From contig CAZKGO010000092.1 of assembly GCA_964552235.1 (NCBI GenBank), positions 1-18,553 on the forward strand: 18,553 nt of DNA. Reading direction: 5' to 3'. The position numbers were made by a program, and so were the translations under genes. The notes under the pieces are model-generated. The model did no database searches. It saw nothing but the letters and a program-made list of their open reading frames with translations, and was not told where the DNA came from. The DNA comes from CAVTHK01 sp964552235. Its GTDB lineage: Bacteria > Spirochaetota > Spirochaetia > SZUA-6 > CAVTHK01. Shown piece by piece: positions 1 through 7,533 of this stretch (its first letter is position 1; each line of letters opens with the position of its first letter).

Positions 1-103
1 TTACTTCCGGCGCATACACGCCAGAAGATCAGCGGGTGCGCCATGCCAGGCGCACAGGCGGCCGGGGCGCAGCCGGGCGCTCCGCCCCGCCAGGGCCTCG
101 GTC
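1..103. other. Left edge, no gene assigned
   Basis: This stretch lies downstream of the solute-binding-protein remnant on the minus strand. A short minus-strand frame opening at position 43 with ATG (MAHPLIFW...) runs off the left edge and could be the beginning of a further gene. It has no convincing Shine-Dalgarno and too little sequence to judge. I see no terminator hairpin with a U-tract and no repeat. Confidence 0.3.
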
Positions 104-463
104 CTACTTCTTCATCGCCTTGCAGTAGGCGCCCACGTCGGCAAGCATCTGGTCCCCGCCCTGCTCGCGCCACTTCTTCGCAAGCTGGGCGATCCCGGCG
201 TCGAGACCGATCTTGCCCATCATGATGTCCATGGAGTAGCGGTTGTAGATCTCGGTCACGCCTCCCGAGTTGTCGAGCTCGGCGTTCGTCACGATCGGGA
301 TCAGGTTCTTGACCTGGTTGCGGGTCGCCACCTTGACGCTCTCGACGGCCCGCTCCCGCGCAGGCTCGGTGCGGGGCAGGTAGTTGGTCTCCAGCGGCCA
401 GGCGACGTGGCCCCAGGCCGGGGGTGCGCCCACCCGTTGGCCGCGAAGTTCTCGTTCTTCCTC
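104..463 (-). pseudogene. C-terminal remnant of sugar ABC solute-binding protein
   Basis: Only the last 115-120 residues of an extracellular solute-binding protein of the LplA/LipO type remain. Such lipoproteins capture oligosaccharides for LplB/LplC permeases. The end is recognisable: a TRNQVKNLIPIVTN segment, a YSMDIMMGKIGLDAG segment and the family-typical KKWREQGGDQMLADV close to the stop. In the frame used from about 420 down to 104 the protein reads PAWGHVAWPLETNYLP. Just upstream the sensible sequence (NENFAANGWAHP) is in another frame, and the switch falls in a run of five G on the plus strand (420-424), which suggests loss of one base. Upstream of about 463 the sequence turns into a permease gene, so roughly the first three quarters of this protein are missing. 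A translated piece starting at GTG 433 is possible but unlikely to be functional. Confidence 0.75.
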
Positions 464-464
464 T

Positions 465-677
465 GGAGCGCCACAGCTCCTCGCTCTTCATGATGAAGCG
501 ATAGGCCGACAGGTCCTGCCTGCGCGGCCACAGGTGGATGCGGCTGCCGGAATACTCGACCAGGTCGATGAGCGACACGACGGCCACGTCCCAAAACGGG
601 TACAGCGTGACGAGAGCCACGAGCCCCATCAGGATGGTGAGAAAGACGTCGAAGGCCCGCCCGCCCTGGTTCCGCAT
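465..677 (-). pseudogene. N-terminal fragment of LplC/YtcP-type sugar ABC permease
   Basis: From ATG at 677 the first 71 residues read like the start of a carbohydrate ABC permease of the LplC/YtcP group. There is a cytoplasmic start (MRNQGGRAFDVF), one membrane helix at about residues 11-30, the LYPFWDVAVVSL motif, then HLWPRRQDLSAYRF and a KSEELWRS segment that normally precedes the second helix. After that point the frame becomes an Arg/Gly/Pro-rich shadow and the neighbouring frame reads as solute-binding protein. About 200 residues of permease, including the EAA loop, are therefore gone. The gene begins 15 bp after the lplB-like stop, the usual LplB-LplC order. The junction is a deletion or a misassembly. 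Confidence 0.75.
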
Positions 678-692
678 GACGCTCGCCGCCCC

Positions 693-1628
693 CTAGTAGA
701 CCCCCTGCCGGTTGAGCGCCCTGGCCATGCGGTTGGCGGCCACCAGCCGCCCGAAGTTCACGACGGACTTGAACGGCCCCGCGGCCGTGGCGATGCTGAA
801 GCGCCCCTCGGCCAGCCCGATGCGATAGACGTAGGTGTCGATGATGTCCGACACGCGGTAGACGGCCGGGTGGTAGAGCACCAAGATCTGCTCGAAGCCC
901 GCCTGCATGAGGTTGCCGATCCGCAGGATGAGCAGCACGACGATGGTGGACAGGAGCGCCGGCAGGGTGATGTGCAGCACCCGCTGCAGGCGGTTGGCCC
1001 CGTCGATCGTGGCGGCCTCGTAGAGCTGGGGATCGATTCCCGCGAGGGCGGTTATGTAGATCACCGTGTTCCAGCCGTACTCCTTCCGTATCATCGAGAA
1101 CACGAGAGTCCCGCGGAAGTACCGCTCGTCGGTGAGGAACCCGACCGGGCGGCCGCCGAGGAGCCTGATGACCTCGTTGACGATGCCGCCGTCGGTCGAG
1201 AGCATGTTCACGAGGATCCCCCCGAGGACCACCCAGGAGATGAAGTGCGGCAGGTAGATCAGGGTCTGGACCGTGCGTTTGGTGCCGACGTGCCGGATCT
1301 CGTTGAGCAGCAGCGAGGCGATGATCGGGGTGGGAAAGCCGAAGACGAGGCGGGTGAGGCTGATGACGATCGTATTCGCGAAGACCTGCGAGAATTTGTC
1401 GAGGCCGAAGATGTAGCGGAAGTGTTTGAGCCCGGCCCACGGGCTCCCGAGAATCCCTTTGATGATGTTGAAGTCCTTGAAGGCGATGACCACGCCGTAC
1501 ATCGGCGGGTAGTGGAACACGACGTAGTAGGCCGCGGCCGGCAGCAGCAGGAGGTAGAGGCTGCGGTGTTACCAGAGATAGCCGGCGAGGGTGCGGCGGT
1601 CGCCGATGATCGAATGCGATGCGGCCAT
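693..1628 (-). pseudogene. lplB: LplB-type sugar ABC permease with in-frame stop
   Basis: This is a binding-protein-dependent sugar permease of the LplB/UgpA type, expected to form a heterodimer with the LplC-type neighbour in the inner membrane. The natural start is ATG at 1628 with GAGG about 9 nt upstream. The protein begins MAASHSIIGDRRTLAGYLW, then meets TAA (positions 1569-1571, codon 20), and resumes in the same frame with HRSLYLLLLPAAAYYVVFHY. AAA (Lys) to TAA would be a one-base change. The rest is full-length and in frame: YPPMYGVVIAFKDFN near the N-terminus, several membrane helices, and the EAA loop LYEAATIDGANRLQRVLHIT that contacts the ATPase. Re-initiation at ATG 1520 would yield a 275-residue protein lacking the first helix. 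With broken genes on both sides I call it a pseudogene, but a read error at the stop cannot be excluded. Confidence 0.75.
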
Positions 1629-1724
1629 GGGAGCCTCGCCTCATCAGACCACGGGTCCGCGCCGGCCGGACCCCGCAGCGGCTGGCCAGGGCGTCTGCGG
1701 CCGGCCTGCCGCCCCGCGCTCCCG

Positions 1725-2523
1725 GGCTCTCCAGGTGCTGCAGGATCCGCCCCACCCCGCGTCCATCGCCGTCACGGCCGCGAAGTAGCCGGCCAGTATG
1801 GCCTCGCGGCTGCCGCCCGGCTGCCCGGGCGCCGGGGCCGAGGCGATCTGCCACGGATGCATCGGGTCGCACGGCACGCTCGCGAAAACGCAGCCCTCGA
1901 TGTGCCCGTCGTAGAGCTCGGCCGGATGGTTGGCCCGGTCCCACGGGCTGTGGGGCGCCGGCTCGTGGACGCTCAGGTAGGAAGGCGGCCCGTTGGGCTC
2001 CTGCTCCTCGAGGAACTCGAGAGCGTTGTCGGTGATCACGTCGGTGATGCGGCGCGGCTCGGTGTAGATTTCTGCGCCTCGCAGCATCGGAGCCCCGAAG
2101 TAGGGACCCCCGTCCTGGGCGTGCACGCGCCAGAAGGAGAAGCCCTTCTGCGGCCGCGTGGCGTCGCCGAGGTGCCGCTTGCCGCTGAGACCGCAGCGGT
2201 AGCCGGCGGCGGCGAGTGAGTCGGTGCAGCCGGGCAGGCCCCTCAGGTACTCGATGAGGACGCTCGGCTTGCCGTACTCGACCGGAACGTTGCCGCGCCA
2301 GATCCAGTCGTGGACACCGTGCTGCGAAGGGATGCGGCCGGTCAGCAGCGACGCGCGGGCGGGAGAGCAGGCGGGAGTGGCGCAGAAGAAGTTGTCGAAG
2401 CGCATCCCTTCGGCCGCCAGCCGGTCGAGGTTGGGCGTGCGGATCCCCGGGTTGCCCGCGCACCCCATGCCCAGGCGGCTTGGTCGCCGGTGAGAATCAC
2501 GACGACGTTCGGTCTCCGGTTGG
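1725..2523 (-). pseudogene. Truncated, frameshifted sulfatase
   Basis: This is a remnant of a type I sulfatase, the enzymes that hydrolyse sulfate esters, often on polysaccharides. It begins within RRPNVVVILTGDQAAWA, the usual N-terminal strand with a metal-binding Asp. It shifts frame at 2469-2470 (TGGGC followed by ATG, where TGGGCC ATG would keep the frame) and continues with GNPGIRTPNLDRLAAEG and the catalytic box CSPARASLLTGR, in which Cys would become formylglycine. It then runs to GYFAAVTAMDA. A second shift sits in the C-run at 1755-1758; afterwards GVGRILQHLES follows in another frame and homology ends. No start codon is visible upstream of RRPN before the pepF gene, and the C-terminal half of the family's usual 450-500 residues is missing. 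The gene lies just upstream of the sugar permeases, so it was probably part of the same sulfated-glycan locus. Confidence 0.8.
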
Positions 2524-2540
2524 CGCCTGTCGGCGGTCCC

Positions 2541-4346
2541 TCAGCCGAGGCCGAGCTCGGAGCCCAGGTCCGCGACGGTGCGATCGAACTTCGCGAGAGC
2601 GGCCGCGATCGCGTCGGGCTTCGCCAGGTCCACCCCCGCGTCGCGCAGCGCGTCGAGCGGATCCTTGCTCGCCCCGGCTCTGAGGAAGCCGAGATACGCC
2701 TCGACGCGCGAGCGGTCTCCGGAGAGGATTCCTTCGGAGAGGGCCACCGCAGCCGAGAACCCCGTCGCGTACTTGTACACGTAAAAGTTGTAGTAGAAGT
2801 GCGGTATGCGCATCCACTCCAGGGCGATCCTGCGGTCGGCCTCGACCTCGGGGCCGTAGTAGCGGCTGTTGATCTCGAAGTAACGCTCGCTTAAGCCCTC
2901 GTGCGTGAGCGGTTCGCCTCGTTCCGCCATGTCGAAGAGCAGCCGCTCGAACTCCGCGAACTGCACCTGCCTGTAGACCGTGCCTTTGAAGCCGTCGCAC
3001 AGGTGGTTCAGCAGGTAGCGGCGGAAGCGCGGGTCGGTCGCCCGGGTGAGCAGGTGGTGGGTGAGCAGCATCTCGTTGGTCGTCGAGGCCACCTCGGCCA
3101 CCAGGATCGCGTAGTCGGCATAGCGGAAGCCCTGGCTCCGGTTGGCGAGGTGGGAGTGCATCGAGTGGCCGAGCTCATGGGCGAGGGTGAAGACTCCGTC
3201 GAGGGTGCCCTTGTAGTTCAGCAGCATGTACGGCCAGGAATCGTAGCAGCCGCTGGAGTAGGCGCCCGAGCGCTTGCCCTGGCACTCGAGCACGTCGAAC
3301 CACCGCTGGTCAAAGGCGGCGGCCGCAATCTTGCCGTACTCCCGGCCGAGGGGCGCCACCGACTCCAGCACCCATTCGCGCGCCTCGCCCCAGCTCACCT
3401 GCAGCTCGAAGTCCGGCACGAGCGGCACGTACATGTCGTACATGTCGAGGCGGTCGAGACCCAGGGCCTTTCGCCGCAGCGCGACGTAGCGGTGAAACGC
3501 CGGAAGCTGCTCGTGGATCGCCTCGATCAGGCTGTCGTACACCGACGGAGGGACGTTGTCGGGAAAGAGGCTCGCCTCGAGGGTCGAGCGGTACCCGCGG
3601 GCCCTCGTGCGGAAGACGGCCGCCTTGACCGCGCCGTCGAGCGTCGAGGCCAGGGTGTTCCGCAGCCGGCCGTAGGTGTCGTAGAGCGCCTCGAAGGCCG
3701 CCTTGCGCACGAGGCGGTCGCGGCTCTCGAGGAACACGATAAAGTTGCCCTGGCTGAGCTCGGCCGTGCCGCCCTTGCCGTCGGGGATCATCGGGAAGCG
3801 CAGATCGGCGTTACTGAGGCGCGAAAAGGTCTTGTACGGGCTGCCGAGCGCCTCGCCGGCGAGGGCCATCAGCCGCTCCTCGGAGTCGGACAGGGTGTGG
3901 GCCTTGAAGCGCAGCATCACCTCGAGGGCAAAGCGGTAGTAGGCGAGCTCGGGGTCCGCGAGAAAGGCGCGCATCCGCTCGTCGGGGATCGCCATGATCT
4001 CGGGCGTGATCCAGGCGAGCTCGGCCAATGTGCCATGGTACAGCGACGTCGCGCGGTCGAACATGCCCTGGTAGGTCTGGTTCCCGAGATCCTCGTCGTT
4101 CTTGAGGTGAGCGTACGTGTGAAGCTTCTCCAGCAGCCGCTCGATCTCGTCCTGCTCGTGGAGCGCCGCCCTGAGCGTCGCCGCCGACTCCGCGAGTTTT
4201 CCCCGCAGGGCGAGCAGCGGCTCGAGGGCCTCGCGAAAGCGGCCGAAATCGGCCTCCCACGCCCGGTCGTCGGCGTAGAGGGAGCTCAGGTCCCAGGTCA
4301 ACTCGCGGGGCAGCTCGCCGCGGGCGGGGATGCGCTGTTCGGACAT
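2541..4346 (-). CDS. pepF: Oligoendopeptidase F (M3B metallopeptidase)
   Basis: This is a cytoplasmic zinc endopeptidase that cuts short peptides (typically 6-18 residues) in peptide recycling. The 601 residues match the family length. The N-terminal helical domain starts with a typical LPRELTWDLSSLYADDRAWE segment. The zinc site is HELGH at residues 390-394 in TLAHELGHSMHSH, and the third ligand is probably Glu418 in LVAEVASTTNEM. The substrate-binding YNFYVYKYATGFSAA segment lies near the C-terminus. No signal peptide is present. The start ATG at 4346 has no Shine-Dalgarno, but a sigma70-like promoter ends 7 nt upstream, which suggests leaderless translation. The gene is intact although it directly abuts the decayed sulfatase. 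Confidence 0.95.
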   Translation of the reverse strand: MSEQRIPARGELPRELTWDLSSLYADDRAWEADFGRFREALEPLLALRGKLAESAATLRAALHEQDEIERLLEKLHTYAHLKNDEDLGNQTYQGMFDRATSLYHGTLAELAWITPEIMAIPDERMRAFLADPELAYYRFALEVMLRFKAHTLSDSEERLMALAGEALGSPYKTFSRLSNADLRFPMIPDGKGGTAELSQGNFIVFLESRDRLVRKAAFEALYDTYGRLRNTLASTLDGAVKAAVFRTRARGYRSTLEASLFPDNVPPSVYDSLIEAIHEQLPAFHRYVALRRKALGLDRLDMYDMYVPLVPDFELQVSWGEAREWVLESVAPLGREYGKIAAAAFDQRWFDVLECQGKRSGAYSSGCYDSWPYMLLNYKGTLDGVFTLAHELGHSMHSHLANRSQGFRYADYAILVAEVASTTNEMLLTHHLLTRATDPRFRRYLLNHLCDGFKGTVYRQVQFAEFERLLFDMAERGEPLTHEGLSERYFEINSRYYGPEVEADRRIALEWMRIPHFYYNFYVYKYATGFSAAVALSEGILSGDRSRVEAYLGFLRAGASKDPLDALRDAGVDLAKPDAIAAALAKFDRTVADLGSELGLG

Positions 4347-4353
4347 GGCGCGG

Positions 4354-4383
4354 AGTGTAGCGGCGCCCTTGGACAGGAGTCAA
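4354..4383 (-). promoter_or_regulatory. Sigma70-like promoter of pepF, leaderless layout
   Basis: On the minus strand TTGACT (4383-4378) is followed after 18 bp by TACACT (4359-4354). Seven bases (CCGCGCC) then separate the -10 box from the ATG at 4346. Transcription would start at or next to the start codon, leaving no room for a ribosome-binding site. Confidence 0.6.
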
Positions 4384-4483
4384 GAACAGGGATGGTCGGG
4401 CCCCGTAGCGTGCAGGGATGTACGAGCGTCGGGGCAAGGTGAAGGCCGCACGCCCCGTGATCGAGCGCGAGCCGGCGCCCCGC

Positions 4484-5272
4484 TCAGAGCCGGTGCGGCA
4501 CCTCCACCAGCAGCGCGCCGGTGGCGGGGCTGCGGCTGACGACGGCGCGCACCCCGTAGACCCGCTCCAGCACCTCGGGCCGCAGCACAGCCTCGGGCGC
4601 GCCGTCGGCCGCGACGCGGCCGCGCTCGAGCAGCACCAGGCGGGAGCAGTGAGCCGCCGCCTCGTTGAGGTCGTGGATCGCGGCGACGACTGCGCGGCCG
4701 CCGGCCGCCGCTTCGGCGGCCAGGGCGAAGATGCGCTCCCTGTGGGTGATGTCGAGGTTGGCGGTCGGCTCGTCGAGCAGCAGCGCCGCGGCCTCCTGCA
4801 CGAGCACGCGCGCAAAGATCACCAGATGCCGCTCGCCCGTCGACAGCTCGTGGAACGGCCGCTCGTCGAAGCCCCCGAGGCCGACGGTGGCCAGCGCCTC
4901 CCGGGCCCGGCCGCGATCGGCCTCGCAGAGACTCTCGAGCCGGCGCATGTGGGCGTAGCGGCCCAGCAGCACGACGTCGAGCACAGGCAGGTCGAAGACC
5001 GGCTGCATGTCGGGGCTCATCAAGGTGAGCCTGCGGGCAAGCTGCCGCGGCCCGAAGCTCTCCAGCGGCTTGCCGTCGAGCAGAACGCGTCCCGCGGTCG
5101 GCCGCAGGATGCGGTCGAGGACGCGCAGCAGGGTCGACTTGCCCGCGCCGTTGGGGCCGACCAGGCCCACGAGCTCGCCGCCCCGCACCGAGAGGGTGAT
5201 CCCGGCGAGAATCGTGCGGGCGGCCGCGGCGTAACTGACGGCCTCGGCCCGCAGCTCAACGCCAGGGTTCAA
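4484..5272 (-). CDS. Fec/Btu-type ABC transporter ATP-binding protein
   Basis: This is the ATPase subunit of an importer for iron-siderophore, haem or corrinoid, acting on the cytoplasmic face of the membrane. Over 262 residues it shows Walker A GPNGAGKST (39-47), a Q-loop region MSPDMQ (85-90, the usual Pro-Gln pair altered), an ABC signature LSTGE (143-147, normally LSGGE), Walker B LLLDEP (164-169), the D-loop ANLD and the H-loop His200 (AIHDLNEA). I accept the TTG start at 5272: GGAGG lies about 7 nt upstream, and the frame overlaps the end of the permease gene by 17 bp, as expected for coupled translation. The substrate cannot be told from the ATPase. Confidence 0.92.
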   Translation of the reverse strand: MNPGVELRAEAVSYAAAARTILAGITLSVRGGELVGLVGPNGAGKSTLLRVLDRILRPTAGRVLLDGKPLESFGPRQLARRLTLMSPDMQPVFDLPVLDVVLLGRYAHMRRLESLCEADRGRAREALATVGLGGFDERPFHELSTGERHLVIFARVLVQEAAALLLDEPTANLDITHRERIFALAAEAAAGGRAVVAAIHDLNEAAAHCSRLVLLERGRVAADGAPEAVLRPEVLERVYGVRAVVSRSPATGALLVEVPHRL

Positions 5273-6314
5273 TCGAAGCCCTCCGTCTCGAGCGCAGGAT
5301 CAAGAACAGAAGGTAGGGGGCGCCGACCAGCGCGGTCACGATCCCGACGCGCAGCTCCAGCGGCGGAAGCAGCGTGCGCGCCAGCAGGTCGCAGAGCACC
5401 AGAAAGAGGGCGCCGCCGGCAGCCGAGGCGGCAAGCAGGCGCCTGTGGTCGGCGCCGACCGCGAGGCGCAGCAGGTGCGGCACCAGCAGGCCGACAAAGC
5501 CGATCGTGCCGCTCACGGCCACGGCCGCTCCGGTGAGCAGCGCGGCCACGGCGAGCAGCAGGCGCTTGGCAGTCTCGACGGGCAGGCCGAGGGCGTGCGC
5601 TCCTTCTTCGCCGAGCATCAGCAGGTTCAGCTCGCGGCCGCTGCCGAGCAGCACGAGCAGGCACGGAGCGCCGATCAGCAGCATCATGCGCACGTGCACC
5701 CAACGGCGGCCGTCGAGGCCTCCCATGGTCCAGAAGATGAAGCGGCTGACCTCCTGCTCGCGCGCGAGCAGCAGCGCGGCGCTGATCAGGCCGTTCAGCA
5801 GCGACGAGATCGCGAGCCCCGCGAGGATCAGGAACAGCAGCGACGTGCCGCCGCGGCCGGTGGCGATCAGGTAGACGCCGAGGGCGGCCGCGAGCGAACC
5901 GGCCAGCGCGAGCAGCGGCAGAGCGGCGGGCCGCAGGTCCGCCAGCCCGCTGGAGATCGCCACGACCGCTCCGAGGCTTCCCCCCGCCGAGACGCCGAGC
6001 ACGTCGGGACTGGCCATCGGGTTGCGGAACAGGCCCTGCATCACCGCGCCGGCCAGGGCCAGGCCCCCGCCCACCAGCAGCGCCACCAGCACGCGGGGCA
6101 GCCTCACCTGCACGACGATGGCGGCCGCCGCATCCCCCGGCCTGCCGAACGCCTCGATGCCGAGGGCCGAGGCGATCGCGCGCACCACCTCGGCGGGCGC
6201 GACCGCCACCGAGCCGAGGCCGCAGGCCAGCGGTACGCTCGCAGCCAGCAGCGCGAGCAGCAGCGGCAGCAGGCCGGGCAGGCGGGCGGCGGAGCGCATC
6301 GGCGGCCGGCTCAT
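5256..6314 (-). CDS. FecCD-family ABC permease
   Basis: This is the membrane subunit of the same importer. The 352 residues fit the FecCD/BtuC family (about 330-350, ten helices). Recognisable segments are VQVRLPRVLVALLVGGGLAL, GAVMQGLFRNPMASPDVLGV (the most diagnostic stretch), TGGRG-like loops between helices, FWTMGGLDGRRW, GEEGAHALGL and SGTIGFVGLLVPHLLRL near the C-terminus. The start ATG at 6314 overlaps the TGA of the upstream PK_C-like gene as ATGA, so translation is probably coupled; ATG 6299 is a weaker alternative. The N-terminal helix follows a short basic start. Order is PK_C-like, permease, ATPase on one strand. Confidence 0.93.
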   Translation of the reverse strand: MSRPPMRSAARLPGLLPLLLALLAASVPLACGLGSVAVAPAEVVRAIASALGIEAFGRPGDAAAAIVVQVRLPRVLVALLVGGGLALAGAVMQGLFRNPMASPDVLGVSAGGSLGAVVAISSGLADLRPAALPLLALAGSLAAALGVYLIATGRGGTSLLFLILAGLAISSLLNGLISAALLLAREQEVSRFIFWTMGGLDGRRWVHVRMMLLIGAPCLLVLLGSGRELNLLMLGEEGAHALGLPVETAKRLLLAVAALLTGAAVAVSGTIGFVGLLVPHLLRLAVGADHRRLLAASAAGGALFLVLCDLLARTLLPPLELRVGIVTALVGAPYLLFLILRSRRRASIEPWR

Positions 6315-6874
6315 CCCCGCGGCTTGCATATGATCTCGAGAATCCGCGTTTCGAAGAACAGATGCGTGTTGCTCGGCCGCAGCACGATCGCGGTGTCGGC
6401 CCCCTGCCCGGTGCCGCCGATCGCGACCGTCTCCTCTCCGGCGGGAACGAGCCCGGCATCCACGGCCATGCAGGCGACCTCGCAGGCGACCTTGAGGCCC
6501 TGGCTGAAGAGGCGCAGGACGTGGGCGACGAGCTCGTCGGCCTGGATCGCGCCGAACTTGGCGCGCACGGCCCGGCCGATCATGCCAAAGGCGTGGCCCG
6601 CGAACAGGATCCTGCCGCCCGCCGCCTCGATGACCGAGCGATGACCGGCCTGCATCGCCACGCGGTTGGGCTCGCGGAACCCGCAGACGCCGCCGACCAC
6701 GACGAGGTTCATGTCCCGGAACAGCTCCGCGGCCCGGGCTCCGGTCTGCCCGCTGTAGGAGGCGACGACAGCGTGGCGCACGCCGAGGGCGGCGGCGCGC
6801 TCCCGCGCCAGGCGCAGCGTCAGTTCGGTATGGGCGGGCCCGCCCGCCTCCAGCCAGGTGCTCATCGCTTGCAT
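6311..6874 (-). CDS. Stand-alone pyruvate-kinase C-terminal-like domain protein
   Basis: A 187-residue protein of the stand-alone PK_C-like family (the group containing Archaeoglobus AF0103, known mainly from structural genomics; function unassigned). It shares the fold of the allosteric domain of pyruvate kinase but has no catalytic barrel. Markers are THTE-like start, RAAALGVRHAVVASYSGQTG with the phosphate-loop-like SGQTGARAAE (41-50), GHAFGMIGRAV in the middle, GLKVACEVACMAVDAG, GGTGQGADTA (153-162) and the characteristic end FFETRILEIICKPRG. The start is ATG 6874 or ATG 6865. ATG 6874 lies 7 nt after a -10 box and has no Shine-Dalgarno, so it is probably leaderless. It is the first gene of an operon with the Fec-type permease (ATGA overlap) and ATPase. 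A ligand-sensing or cofactor-handling role is only an inference. Confidence 0.82.
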   Translation of the reverse strand: MQAMSTWLEAGGPAHTELTLRLARERAAALGVRHAVVASYSGQTGARAAELFRDMNLVVVGGVCGFREPNRVAMQAGHRSVIEAAGGRILFAGHAFGMIGRAVRAKFGAIQADELVAHVLRLFSQGLKVACEVACMAVDAGLVPAGEETVAIGGTGQGADTAIVLRPSNTHLFFETRILEIICKPRG

Positions 6875-6881
6875 GGATCCC

Positions 6882-6910
6882 GGTATAGCACGGCTCGGAA
6901 GCCTCCTCAA
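6882..6910 (-). promoter_or_regulatory. Promoter of the PK_C-like/ABC operon, leaderless layout
   Basis: On the minus strand TTGAGG (6910-6905), a 17-bp spacer and TATACC (6887-6882) form a sigma70-like promoter with an extended -10 (TGC just before TATACC). Only 7 bases separate the -10 from ATG 6874. Its -35 lies 5 bp from the -35 of the divergent flavodoxin promoter, so a single regulator could control both. Confidence 0.6.
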
Positions 6911-6915
6911 CGGGT

Positions 6916-6944
6916 TTGCGCGGGAGAGCCCCGGCTTGTATGCT
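6916..6944 (+). promoter_or_regulatory. Promoter of the flavodoxin gene, leaderless layout
   Basis: TTGCGC (6916-6921), a 17-bp spacer and TATGCT (6939-6944) are followed by six C residues and then ATG 6951. The C-run rules out a Shine-Dalgarno sequence. Transcription starting 7 nt after the -10 would begin on the A of the start codon. No obvious Fur-type inverted repeat is visible in the 76-bp intergenic region. Confidence 0.55.
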
Positions 6945-6950
6945 CCCCCC

Positions 6951-7520
6951 ATGGAATGCAGCGCGCTGGTCCTCTACTGGAGCGGCACCGGGAACACCCG
7001 CAAGGTGGCCGAAGCGATCGATGCCGCGCTGCGCGGCTGCCGGATCGACTCCCGGCTCGTCAAGATCACGGACGACCTTCAGATCGACGCGTTCGCCCCG
7101 AACCTGGTGTTCTTCGGCGCGCCGGTCTACGGCAACCTCGGTCCGAAACCGGTGATGCGATTCCTGGAGCGGCTGCGCGACGGCTCGCCGGTTCTCGCCT
7201 CGGCCCCCGAGCAGCCTGGCCACTACGCGGTGGTGTTCTGCACCTACGGCGGCGGACACACGGGCGTCGACGAAGCCGTGCCCTTTCTCAAGTACGTGGC
7301 CCAGGTGTTCGCCCACCACGGAGTCCGCGTCGTCGAGGAGTGGCCGGTGGTCGGCGAGTTCAAAGGGGTCAGGGATCCGAAGTACAACACGGCCGGCAGG
7401 CTCGGCGCGATCGTCGGCCGCCCCGACCACCGCGACCTCGAGGAGGTGAGCGGGCGCGTGGCCGGACTGCTGCGCCGGCTGCAGCATCTGCTCGGCATCG
7501 AGAGCCTGTTCGGCGATTGA
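6951..7520 (+). CDS. Flavodoxin
   Basis: This is a 189-residue FMN electron carrier of the flavodoxin family, cytoplasmic. The FMN phosphate loop YWSGTGNT is at residues 9-16, the 50s-type loop FGAPVYGN at 55-62 and the isoalloxazine-binding loop CTYGGGHTG begins at 97. It is longer than classical short flavodoxins and has a C-terminal extension (VSGRVAGLLRRLQHLL). I chose ATG 6951 rather than an upstream GTG at 6858 because homology begins at SALVLYWSG and the promoter lies between them. It diverges from the PK_C-like/Fec-type operon and converges with the binding-protein gene, so it sits inside the importer locus. Flavodoxins near iron or haem uptake genes can replace ferredoxin or supply electrons for cofactor release. 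That role here is inferred. Confidence 0.88.
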   Translation: MECSALVLYWSGTGNTRKVAEAIDAALRGCRIDSRLVKITDDLQIDAFAPNLVFFGAPVYGNLGPKPVMRFLERLRDGSPVLASAPEQPGHYAVVFCTYGGGHTGVDEAVPFLKYVAQVFAHHGVRVVEEWPVVGEFKGVRDPKYNTAGRLGAIVGRPDHRDLEEVSGRVAGLLRRLQHLLGIESLFGD

Positions 7521-7533
7521 GGCCTCCGCCTCA
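7518..7533. terminator. Small hairpin between convergent stop codons
   Basis: TGAGGC and GCCTCA form a perfect 6-bp stem with a CTCC loop. The stem includes both stop codons, that of the flavodoxin (7518-7520) and that of the binding protein (7531-7533). There is no U-tract, so it may be a weak bidirectional terminator or a coincidence. Confidence 0.3.

Noticed and set aside
384..2219. Long plus-strand open frame opposite the sulfatase and permease region
   Set aside because: It is an Arg/Pro/Asp/Val-rich antisense shadow of GC-rich DNA; the minus strand carries recognisable families.
2901..4442. Long plus-strand open frame opposite pepF
   Set aside because: The minus strand encodes an intact M3 peptidase with its zinc site; the antisense frame has no motif and skewed composition.
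6875..6950. Cobalamin riboswitch or Fur box in the importer promoter region
   Set aside because: Only 76 bp is available, filled by two promoters with no leader. No B12-box-like or Fur-like inverted repeat was seen.
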